Origin: Gemmatimonadota bacterium
Lineage (GTDB): Bacteria > Gemmatimonadota > Gemmatimonadetes > Gemmatimonadales > GWC2-71-9
Assembly: GCA_017889745.1 (NCBI GenBank)
Contig: JAGGAG010000156.1
Location: forward strand, 1 to 5,798
Length of the DNA: 5,798 nucleotides
Direction of reading: 5' to 3'
This document shows positions 1 to 4,934 of the stretch, one piece after another. Numbering within the stretch: position 1 is the first letter of the stretch; the number at the start of each line of letters is the position of its first letter. Made by a program: the position numbers and the translations under genes. The notes under the pieces are model-generated. The model was not told the origin of the DNA and ran no database searches. It saw nothing but the letters and a program-made list of their open reading frames with translations.

Positions 1-73
1 TTTTGGAGGGAGACAATGTACCGCGCCCGAAGTGCTTCCGTAAGAACCGGGCGGGTCAATGACGTGGGGACAA

Positions 74-146
74 TGGAGCTGACGGGGATCGAACCCGTGA
101 CCTCTGCAATGCGAATGCAGCGCTCTCCCAGCTGAGCTACAGCCCC
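74..146 (-). tRNA. tRNA-Ala, anticodon CGC
   Basis: Read on the minus strand this is a complete 73-nt cloverleaf ending at the discriminator A. The seven-pair acceptor stem runs GGGGCTG against CAGCTCC. It contains the G3:U70 wobble pair (positions 144 and 77) that is the classical identity element for alanyl-tRNA synthetase. The D arm has the usual AGCTCAG...GAGAGC pattern, and the T arm has GGTTCGATCC. The anticodon stem is CTGCA/TGCAG with loop TTCGCAT, giving anticodon CGC at 113-111, which reads the alanine codon GCG. No CCA is encoded: the next bases are TTG, so CCA must be added after transcription. 3' maturation would involve ribonuclease Z or exonucleases, and an rnz-type gene lies 3 kb away in this window. 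Structure and identity element agree, so the call is firm. Confidence 0.97.
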
Positions 147-158
147 GTGACGGGCCGC

Positions 159-187
159 AAGATATGGGGGCCTGCCTGCCCCGTCAA
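159..187 (-). promoter_or_regulatory. sigma-70-type promoter of tRNA-Ala
   Basis: On the minus strand a -35 hexamer TTGACG (187-182, 5 of 6 to consensus) is followed by exactly 17 bp and a -10 hexamer TATCTT (164-159, 4 of 6). Transcription would start near 152, leaving a 5' leader of only a few bases before the tRNA at 146. The spacing and placement suit a strong stable-RNA promoter. It overlaps the upstream region of the plus-strand lipoprotein gene but points away from it. Confidence 0.7.
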
Positions 188-275
188 ATCACCCGGTCCT
201 TCGCCCTTCCTCGCAAAACCCCGCCCCGGCATCTTTCCGATAGTCAGCTGCGGAAACCCTCTCACAACCGGATTC

Positions 276-279
276 GGAG
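276..279 (+). promoter_or_regulatory. ribosome binding site deciding the lipoprotein start
   Basis: GGAG lies seven bases before the ATG at 287. It supports that start over the upstream in-frame ATG at 164, which lies inside the tRNA promoter and would add 41 residues in front of a lipoprotein signal peptide. Confidence 0.6.
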
Positions 280-286
280 CCTGTCA

Positions 287-778
287 ATGAACCGGGCTGC
301 ACTGCTCGTGCTCGCGTCCGCCGTCCTGCTGGCCAGCTGCTCCAACGACAAAATCAATGGCCCCTTCCAATTCGCCGGGTCCTGTGATGTGTTCGAGGTT
401 ACCGATGTCACGCTGGACACCGATCCGGCAAATGTGTCGCGGTTAGAGGCAGTGGCCAACTGCAGCATGGGCTCCGAGATCGGTGACGTGGGTGCCGTGG
501 TCGACTTCGTCGTCACCTCGAACACTACCGATAACACCCTCGTCATCGCCGCCGAGTCGTTCTACTCCGCGAGCCAGACCGACATCCTGGTCGGCGCGTT
601 CGAAGGGACGGGCACCCAGGTGAGTGCCACCACCATCAACTTCTCCGGCACGGAGACGTATGATGGGGGCACCAACGACTTCGACGACATCTTCGGCACC
701 GGTGAGATCTCCGGCGGTGTACTCACCCTCACGGCACCCGGCAGTGGCGGGTGGACGGTGGTCGGCGCCATTGACTGA
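287..778 (+). CDS. small exported lipoprotein of unknown function
   Basis: This encodes a 163-residue protein. It opens with a typical type II signal peptide: MNR, a hydrophobic stretch at residues 4-16, and a lipobox L15-A16-S17-C18. Lipidation at Cys18 would leave a mature protein of about 146 residues anchored in a membrane, probably the outer one since residue +2 is Ser and not Asp. The mature part is rich in Thr, Ser, Gly, Asp and Val with alternating hydrophobic residues, suggesting an all-beta fold. Two further cysteines (in GSCDVF and ANCSMG) could form a disulfide bond. I recognise no family. The start was chosen because of the GGAG site and because the signal peptide begins exactly there. 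The next gene follows after a hairpin. The export call is firm; the function is unknown. Confidence 0.8.
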   Translation: MNRAALLVLASAVLLASCSNDKINGPFQFAGSCDVFEVTDVTLDTDPANVSRLEAVANCSMGSEIGDVGAVVDFVVTSNTTDNTLVIAAESFYSASQTDILVGAFEGTGTQVSATTINFSGTETYDGGTNDFDDIFGTGEISGGVLTLTAPGSGGWTVVGAID

Positions 779-792
779 TTCCCGATGGGCCG

Positions 793-828
793 CCCGGCAC
801 CGGCGTGGACCTCCAGCCGGTTGCCGGG
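793..828 (+). other. bulged hairpin between lipoprotein and photolyase genes
   Basis: Bases 793-804 pair with 816-828 in a 12-bp GC-rich stem with one bulged T at 821 and an 11-nt loop. It starts 14 nt after the lipoprotein stop. No T-run follows, so it is not a textbook intrinsic terminator. It could protect the lipoprotein mRNA 3' end, partly terminate, or limit access to the photolyase start if the two genes are co-transcribed. The pairing is visible; the role is inference. Confidence 0.4.
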
Positions 829-863
829 TATCACGCGCTGTGAAGAACAATCCCGCTCACTTG

Positions 864-2294
864 ATGGACTACCGCGTCCACGCCCCCGCGGAGTCACGGC
901 CCCGGCCCGGCGGCGAGTTCGTGCTCTACTGGATGCAGACCACCCAGCGGGCACACGACAACTTCGCGCTCAACTTCGCCATCGAACAGGCTGACACCCT
1001 GGGCCTGCCGCTGCAGGTGTACCACGGCCTGCGCCATGACTACCCCTGGGCCAGCGACCGCATTCACACCTGGATCCTCGAGGGCGTGATCGACCTCTAC
1101 GCCGGCTTCGCCGCCCGCGGGATCAACTACGCCTTCTGGCTGGACGAGGGAACTGAGAGCTATACCCAATGGCCAGCGGGCGGGCGGGACGCCGCCGCAG
1201 CTCCCGTTCACCGTTCACCGTTAACCGTTCACCGCAGCCTGCTCGCACAGCTCGCGGACCGGGCCGCCCTCGTCGTCACCGACTTCTTCCCCACGTTCAT
1301 CGTGCCGCGGCAGGTCCGCTCACTCCGCGGCGACGTAGCCACGCCGGTCATCGCCGTCGATTCGGCCACGCTCGTCCCGATGGCGTATCACAAGAAGGAA
1401 CACGGCAACGCGCGCGGCATACGCCCCGTGCTCATGGAGGCGTTGCCGCACTACCTCTGGCCCGCGGACAACCCGTCGCCGCGCGTGCAGCGGCCCGTCG
1501 AGCTTCCCTTCGACCCGGTCCGGCCCACGGCCGAGAGCATCCCCTCCCTCGTGGCCCGTTGCGACATCGACCACGCCGTGGCGCCGTCGCCCATGTTTCG
1601 CGGCGGCACCGCCGCCGGCCGGGCTCGGCTGCACGACTTCCTCACCACCGGGCTCCGCCACTATGCCGACCTGCGCAACGATCCCAACGAGCCGGATGCG
1701 GTGAGCCGCCTTTCACCCTATCTCCACTTCGGCAACCTCTCCATTCACGAGATCCTGCTCGCCGCCCGGGCCGCCGGCCCAGGCGAGCAGTATGCCAGGT
1801 TCCTGGACGAGGCACTCACCTGGCGCGAGGTGTCACACAACTTCTGCTACTTCAACCCGAAGCACCGCACGCCCGAGGGCATGCCGGCCTGGGCGCGCGA
1901 ACAGCTCCGGGAGCACGAGACCGACCCGCGGCCGGTGCTCTACAGCGACGAGGACCTGGAGTTCGCGCGTACCGGAGACGAGCTCTGGAACGCCGCCCAG
2001 CGCTCCTACCTGCGCGACGGCTGGATGCACAACTACATGCGAATGCTCTGGGGCAAGGCGGTACTGCAGTGGACCCCGAACGCCGCCGAATGCCTGCGGG
2101 TGCTCGAGCACCTGAACAACAAGTACTCGCTCGACGGGCGGGACCCGAACAGTTATGGCGGGATCATGTGGACGTTCGGGAAGTTCGACCGGCCGTTCTA
2201 CCGCCGGCCGATCTACGGCACGGTGCGCTACCAGTCACTCAAGGCCGCGCGGGAGAAGTTCGATGTGCCGCGCTACATCGCGGCAATGAGCTGA
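864..2294 (+). CDS. class II CPD photolyase (deoxyribodipyrimidine photo-lyase)
   Basis: This flavoprotein uses light and reduced FAD to split cyclobutane pyrimidine dimers in DNA. The 476-residue protein has an N-terminal alpha/beta antenna domain (FVLYWMQTTQRAHDN near residue 19) and a C-terminal FAD domain with class II signatures: LRNDP (270-274), LSPYLHFG (283-290), NNKYSLDGRDPN (418-429) and a DRP...YGTVRY tail. W375, W396 and W403 have the spacing of the class II electron-transfer triad of Methanosarcina mazei photolyase (W360, W381, W388), and N418 matches its FAD-contacting N403. The mazei comparison is from memory. ATG 864 is chosen because family members start about 20 residues before this block; an in-frame GTG at 840 would add eight residues, and neither has a clear ribosome binding site. 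Residues about 100-124 form an unusual insertion containing a heptamer repeat, described separately. The family is certain; the start is not. Confidence 0.93.
   Translation: MDYRVHAPAESRPRPGGEFVLYWMQTTQRAHDNFALNFAIEQADTLGLPLQVYHGLRHDYPWASDRIHTWILEGVIDLYAGFAARGINYAFWLDEGTESYTQWPAGGRDAAAAPVHRSPLTVHRSLLAQLADRAALVVTDFFPTFIVPRQVRSLRGDVATPVIAVDSATLVPMAYHKKEHGNARGIRPVLMEALPHYLWPADNPSPRVQRPVELPFDPVRPTAESIPSLVARCDIDHAVAPSPMFRGGTAAGRARLHDFLTTGLRHYADLRNDPNEPDAVSRLSPYLHFGNLSIHEILLAARAAGPGEQYARFLDEALTWREVSHNFCYFNPKHRTPEGMPAWAREQLREHETDPRPVLYSDEDLEFARTGDELWNAAQRSYLRDGWMHNYMRMLWGKAVLQWTPNAAECLRVLEHLNNKYSLDGRDPNSYGGIMWTFGKFDRPFYRRPIYGTVRYQSLKAAREKFDVPRYIAAMS
1204..1234 (+). repeat. tandem heptamer array inside the photolyase gene
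   Basis: Four units of seven bases (CCGTTCA, CCGTTCA, CCGTTAA, CCGTTCA) followed by a partial CCG. On the opposite strand the unit reads TGAACGG, like the arrays at 3112-3146 and 4776-4803. The array is translated in frame as part of the photolyase antenna domain, giving a PVHRSPLTVHR segment. In this orientation no stop codon arises in the coding frame. Confidence 0.8.
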
Positions 2295-2340
2295 GAACCG
2301 AAGAAGCGCTGTGAACGCGATGCCCCGGCTGGACTAGCGA

Positions 2341-2440
2341 GGGTGGAGTGCCCCGCCGAAAAGGTCTGGCTGGCGGGTGGACCTGAGCGTGACGTCCATG
2401 TGCCCGCCCCTGAGGACCCTTGAGGCGGGGCACTCCGCCC
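2341..2440 (+). repeat. hairpin-forming dispersed repeat, copy 1
   Basis: This is a long imperfect palindrome in the gap between the photolyase gene and the convergent DUF2238-type gene. The outer stem pairs 2341-2357 with 2424-2440, 17 bp with one T-G wobble, of which 13 bp are perfect (2345-2357 with 2424-2436). An inner helix pairs 2372-2377 with 2403-2408 and 2378-2382 with 2394-2398, leaving a TGTG bulge and an 11-nt loop CTGAGCGTGAC. A short middle helix, 2360-2366 with 2415-2421, is possible with one mismatch. Copy 2 near 4813-4911 matches 77 of 86 columns without gaps, including 33 identical bases covering the inner hairpin. No T-run follows on either strand. It could be a REP/MITE-like element, a bidirectional mRNA 3'-end structure or a structured RNA; I do not recognise the family. 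Confidence 0.85.
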
Positions 2441-2449
2441 GAGCACTGT

Positions 2450-2472
2450 GACCTTTGAGGAGGGGCACCCCC
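2450..2472 (+). repeat. partial copy: isolated 3' arm of the hairpin repeat
   Basis: Bases 2450-2465 match 15 of 16 with 4887-4902 in copy 2, and the stretch continues into a GCACCCCC arm. There is no matching 5' half next to it. Bases 2459-2471 would pair with the 5' arm of copy 2 (4817-4829) at all 13 positions counting one G-U wobble, so the fragment looks like the 3' end of a different member of the same family, left after deletion or recombination. Confidence 0.6.
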
Positions 2473-2498
2473 GTTCGAGTGCCAGGCGACGATCGCCC

Positions 2499-3098
2499 TC
2501 ATACTCCGAGCCGCTTCAACTCTCGGGCATGCACTCCACTCAACAGCACCAGCGACGTGATCGCCCCGACGAGCGCCAGGAACATGTCCCATTGCGTGTC
2601 CCACACGTCTCCCTGCGTCCCCAGGAACGCCGTGGCTCCGCTCCCGCTGATCACCGCTGTCATCCACTCGATCAGCTCGTAGGTGGCACTGAACGCCAGG
2701 CAGATCGATACCACGACGAACGGCAGCCACCGGCTTCCCTTGAGCGGCGACGTGCGCCACAGGATCTCCCGCGCCAGGATCGCCGGCACGAACCCCTGCG
2801 CAAAATGCCCCAGCCGGTCATAGTGGTTCCGCGCCAGCCCCAGCGCGTCCCGTACCCAGAACCCGAGCGGCACTTCGGCGTAGGTGTACCGCCCACCCAC
2901 CATCAGGATGATCGCGTGGATCGCCAGCAGCACCTGCAGCAGCGGCGTGAGTGGAAAGCGCCGCGCCGTGAAGATCACGATCGGCAGCCCGATCAACACC
3001 GGCGCCACCTCCAGCCACCAGGTGAACCGGTCGGTGGGGTGAACGCCGGACCAGGCGAGCACGGCCACGACGAGGAGCAGCAACACCCGTGACAGCAT
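2499..3098 (-). CDS. DUF2238 / YjdF-like integral membrane protein
   Basis: This encodes a 199-residue, very hydrophobic protein with about six likely membrane segments (roughly residues 3-17, 28-43, 53-68, 97-113, 124-143 and 171-188). The central block NHYDRLGHFAQGFVPAI (91-107), the YELIEW motif (140-145) and the GDVWDTQWDMFLALVG segment (163-178) are what I associate with the DUF2238 family, which includes E. coli YjdF. The acidic, His and Trp residues kept in these loops suggest a functional site, but no biochemical role is known to me. The gene lies 71 bp downstream of ribonuclease Z on the same strand and may share its transcript. ATG 3098 is preferred because GGGAG precedes it by 10 bases. 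A GTG at 3119 in the same frame would add seven residues, but it lies within the heptamer array. The family call rests on motif memory. Confidence 0.85.
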   Translation of the reverse strand: MLSRVLLLLVVAVLAWSGVHPTDRFTWWLEVAPVLIGLPIVIFTARRFPLTPLLQVLLAIHAIILMVGGRYTYAEVPLGFWVRDALGLARNHYDRLGHFAQGFVPAILAREILWRTSPLKGSRWLPFVVVSICLAFSATYELIEWMTAVISGSGATAFLGTQGDVWDTQWDMFLALVGAITSLVLLSGVHARELKRLGV

Positions 3099-3108
3099 CA
3101 GGCGATTT

Positions 3109-3113
3109 CTCCC
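3109..3113 (-). promoter_or_regulatory. ribosome binding site of the DUF2238-type gene
   Basis: GGGAG on the minus strand, ten bases before ATG 3098. It directly adjoins the last unit (TGATCGG) of the heptamer array and supports the shorter start over GTG 3119. Confidence 0.5.
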
Positions 3114-3146
3114 GATCACCGTTCATCGTTCACCGCTTACCGCTCA
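3112..3146 (-). repeat. tandem heptamer array between rnz and the DUF2238-type gene
   Basis: Read on the coding (minus) strand, the five adjacent units are TGAGCGG, TAAGCGG, TGAACGA, TGAACGG and TGATCGG. A further isolated TGAGCGG at 3172-3166 begins with the ribonuclease Z stop codon itself. Every unit begins with TGA or TAA, and because the period is seven the stops fall in all three frames. The last unit runs into the ribosome binding site of the downstream gene. Confidence 0.75.
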
Positions 3147-3169
3147 CGCTGTTCCGGCCCTCTTCCCGC

Positions 3170-4102
3170 TCACGCCGTCTGCTCACGCTCCTCGAGGAAC
3201 GGCACCTCCACCGTCAGCCCATCCTTTGCCACGATCGTATCGGGAAAGATGGTCTTCGCCTCCGCCAGCAATTCCGGCGCATCCCGGTTGTACCGTGCGC
3301 TGATGTGCGTCATCACCAGCTGCCGCACCCCGGCCTCGCGCGCGATGGTCGCCGCTTCCACCGCAGTCGAGTGGCCGGTCTCCGCCGCCCGCTCCCCCTC
3401 GTCGTGGCTGAACGTCGCCTCGTGGATCAGCAGGTCGGCGCCGCGCGCCGCCTCCATCAATGAGGTGGTGGGTCGCGTGTCCCCCGAAAAGACCAGCGTC
3501 CGCCCCGACCGCGCCTGGCCGACGAGATCTTCCGGCCCGACCCGGCGTCCGTCGGGAAGGGCTATCGTTTCACCCTTGTGGAGCCGCCCCCAGAGCGGTC
3601 CTTCCGGCACCCCCAGCTCGCGGGCCCGGTCGGGGTTGAAGCGGCCCAGCCGGACATGCTCCCGCAGCGCGTAGCCCACCGTGTCGGCCCGGTGCTCGGT
3701 CGCGAAGACCTGCAGGTCATAGCCGTCGCGCGCCAGCCAGTCACCCGGCTTCACCTCGATGATCTCCACCGGAAAGCGCGACTTCTCGATGCCCACCGCG
3801 AGCATGCCGCCCAGGATCCGCTGCGCCCCCCGCGGGCCGTACAGCACCACTGGCGCCGTGCGGTCCAGCAACCCCATTGTGCGTATGAGCCCCGTGACGC
3901 CGAGGATGTGGTCGCTGTGATAATGCGAGAAGAAGATGTCGCGGAACGAGAAGCCCACCCCGTAGCGCATCATCTGGCGCTGGGTGCCCTCGCCGCAGTC
4001 GAACAGGAACATCTCCCCTTCCCGCTGGACGGCGAGACTGGTGACGTTACGATCGACGGTGGGACAGGCGGCGCCCGTCCCGAGAAAAGTGACCGACAGC
4101 AT
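3170..4102 (-). CDS. rnz: ribonuclease Z (tRNA 3' endonuclease)
   Basis: This zinc-dependent metallo-beta-lactamase-fold enzyme cuts tRNA precursors after the discriminator base so that CCA can be added; the local tRNA-Ala lacks an encoded CCA and is a potential substrate. The 310-residue length is normal for bacterial RNase Z. It opens with the typical FLGTGAACPT, then the metal motif H60-Y-H62-S-D64-H65. Further ligands are H137 (in FATEHRADTVGY), D208 (in SGDTRP) and H266 (in MTHISARY). Residues about 150-180, with FNPDRARELGVPEGPLWGRLHKGE, match the tRNA-binding exosite region. HEATF at 227-231 and TGHST at 242-246 are also family hallmarks. The start at ATG 4102 gives the family N-terminus. 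No ribosome binding site precedes it; instead a TATCTT lies seven bases upstream, consistent with leaderless translation (inference). A DUF2238-type gene follows 71 bp downstream. Confidence 0.96.
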   Translation of the reverse strand: MLSVTFLGTGAACPTVDRNVTSLAVQREGEMFLFDCGEGTQRQMMRYGVGFSFRDIFFSHYHSDHILGVTGLIRTMGLLDRTAPVVLYGPRGAQRILGGMLAVGIEKSRFPVEIIEVKPGDWLARDGYDLQVFATEHRADTVGYALREHVRLGRFNPDRARELGVPEGPLWGRLHKGETIALPDGRRVGPEDLVGQARSGRTLVFSGDTRPTTSLMEAARGADLLIHEATFSHDEGERAAETGHSTAVEAATIAREAGVRQLVMTHISARYNRDAPELLAEAKTIFPDTIVAKDGLTVEVPFLEEREQTA

Positions 4103-4117
4103 GGGCGGGAAGATACG
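4103..4117. promoter_or_regulatory. 15-bp divergent start region shared by rnz and the barrel gene
   Basis: Only 15 bp separate the ATG of rnz (4102, minus) from the ATG of the barrel-protein gene (4118, plus). On the plus strand GGGA at 4107-4110 lies seven bases before ATG 4118 and should be its ribosome binding site. On the minus strand TATCTT (4115-4110) is a -10-like hexamer ending seven bases before the rnz ATG, the arrangement seen at leaderless genes. No clear -35 accompanies it. A weak plus-strand promoter, TGGACG (4026-4031), 16 bp, then TACGAT (4048-4053), lies within rnz. The promoter assignments are tentative. Confidence 0.45.
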
Positions 4118-4786
4118 ATGGCAGGCGCGCGAACGGGGATACTGCTTGGCGCCGTGCTCCTGGCACTCGTGCCCGCTCCGGCGCGCGCGCAGTGGGCCGT
4201 CGAGGCCTTCCTGGGCAGCGCCGCGAACGCGCCCAGCACCCTCACCATCCGCCAGGCCGGCGAACCCGACATCCGCTTCACCGCCCACTACGCCACCAAT
4301 CCGTTCAAGAGCTCGAGTGCCCCGTACTACGGCTTCCGGGTGTCGCACTGGTGGGGCCGCTGGGGCGGCTTCTTCGACGACCTGCACCACAAGCTCTACC
4401 TCACCAACAACCCGCCCGAGGTGGAGACCTTCGAGGTCACCTACGGCTACAACCTCTTCTCACTCGGCGCCGGCTACCGTGTGGGCCACTGGAGCTTCCT
4501 CGCCGGCGCCGGTCCGGTAATCACCAACCCGACGTCCATCGTGCGCGGCGACTACAAGCCCCACGATGGCGGCATCCTCGACACCGGTTACTACGTCGAT
4601 GGCGCCCAGGTGCAGCTCGGCGTCAACCGCCGCTTCCGCGTCGCCGGACTCTTCTTCCTGTCGGCTGATGTGCGGGGATCGATCGGGTGGGCCCGCGTCG
4701 ATGTCGCCAACGGCAACGCCGACGTTCCGAACTATGCGGTGCACTTCCTGCTGGGGGCCGGGCTGGGAAAGAAACGTGAGGAGTGA
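4118..4786 (+). CDS. secreted, probable outer-membrane beta-barrel protein
   Basis: This encodes a 222-residue protein with a clear Sec signal peptide: MAGARTG, a hydrophobic core at residues 8-20 and a PAPARAQ end, with cleavage expected after ARA. The mature part of just under 200 residues alternates hydrophobic and polar residues in short strands ending in aromatic residues (for example YYGFRVSHWW, FEVTYGYNLFSLGAGYRV, WSFLAGAGPVI, RGSIGWARVDV, YAVHFLLGAGLG), as in small eight-stranded outer-membrane barrels. It lacks the C-terminal aromatic residue common in BAM substrates and ends in the charged KKREE, a tail that overlaps a heptamer array. I recognise no specific family; a HHKLY segment is reminiscent of some barrel families but does not settle the matter. 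The start is supported by GGGA seven bases upstream and by the signal peptide. The gene is divergent from rnz. Export is firm; the barrel is likely; the function is unknown. Confidence 0.8.
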   Translation: MAGARTGILLGAVLLALVPAPARAQWAVEAFLGSAANAPSTLTIRQAGEPDIRFTAHYATNPFKSSSAPYYGFRVSHWWGRWGGFFDDLHHKLYLTNNPPEVETFEVTYGYNLFSLGAGYRVGHWSFLAGAGPVITNPTSIVRGDYKPHDGGILDTGYYVDGAQVQLGVNRRFRVAGLFFLSADVRGSIGWARVDVANGNADVPNYAVHFLLGAGLGKKREE

Positions 4787-4803
4787 GGGGTGAGGGGTGA
4801 GGC
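4776..4803 (+). repeat. tandem heptamer array at the barrel gene stop codon
   Basis: Four units GTGAGGA, GTGAGGG, GTGAGGG and GTGAGGC run across the end of the coding sequence. The gene's stop TGA (4784-4786) belongs to the second unit. The TGAs at 4784, 4791 and 4798 fall in three different frames. A change in unit number would alter the last residues of the protein but would still give prompt termination. Confidence 0.75.
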
Positions 4804-4812
4804 AAGGAGCGA

Positions 4813-4911
4813 GGCCGGGGTGTCCCTCCGAAAGGGGCTGGCTGCCGGGTGGACCTGAGCGTGACGTCCATGTGCCCGGCCCCGAGGACCTTTGAGGCGG
4901 GGTCCCCGGTC
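4813..4911 (+). repeat. hairpin-forming dispersed repeat, copy 2
   Basis: This is the second copy of the element at 2341-2440, same orientation, again between a plus-strand gene end and a convergent minus-strand gene end. Columns 4817-4902 align without gaps to 2345-2430. The inner helix pairs 4844-4849 with 4875-4880 and TGGAC (4850-4854) with GTCCA (4866-4870) around an identical loop. The outer stem (4813-4829 with 4896-4911) is weaker than in copy 1, with wobbles, a mismatch at 4827/4898 and a probable bulge near 4821. Compared with copy 1, G2373-C2407 is replaced by C4845-G4879 and A2347-T2434 by G4819-C4906, so pairing is kept. It may act as a shared 3' end for both flanking genes. Confidence 0.85.
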
Positions 4912-4934
4912 ACGGCGCTCCCAATTCAGCCGAC

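Noticed and set aside
21..55. Imperfect hairpin downstream of tRNA-Ala as a terminator
   Set aside because: About eight pairs (21-29 with 48-55, one bulge) can form, but the loop is 18 nt and no T-run follows on the minus strand. The rest of 1-73 shows nothing I can support.
164..286. Longer start (ATG 164) for the lipoprotein gene
   Set aside because: It would put 41 basic residues before the signal peptide and overlaps the tRNA promoter. ATG 287 has a GGAG site and leads directly into the lipobox.
1169..2314. Long plus-strand open frame overlapping the photolyase gene
   Set aside because: It is an Arg/Pro/Ala-rich shadow in another frame of a GC-rich gene. It has no recognisable motif, while the overlapping frame is a convincing photolyase.
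2341..2440. Hairpin repeat as an integron attC site
   Set aside because: The hallmark outer core ends (AAC and GTT with the R sequences) are absent, and there is no integrase or gene cassette array in the window.
2341..2440. Hairpin repeat as a standard intrinsic terminator
   Set aside because: No T-run follows the stem on either strand in either copy, and the arm-to-arm distance with an internal conserved hairpin is much larger than in simple terminators. A 3'-end role without a T-run remains possible.
3112..3146. Heptamer arrays as CRISPR repeats or origin iterons
   Set aside because: The units are contiguous, only seven bases long, have no spacers and vary between copies. No replication or cas gene is present.
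3578..4117. Upstream in-frame extension of the barrel-protein gene
   Set aside because: It would run antisense through ribonuclease Z and place 180 residues ahead of a clear Sec signal peptide. The ATG at 4118 has its own GGGA site.
4103..4390. Upstream extension of ribonuclease Z to 4390
   Set aside because: It would add 96 low-complexity residues before the conserved FLGTGAACPT start and run antisense through the barrel gene.
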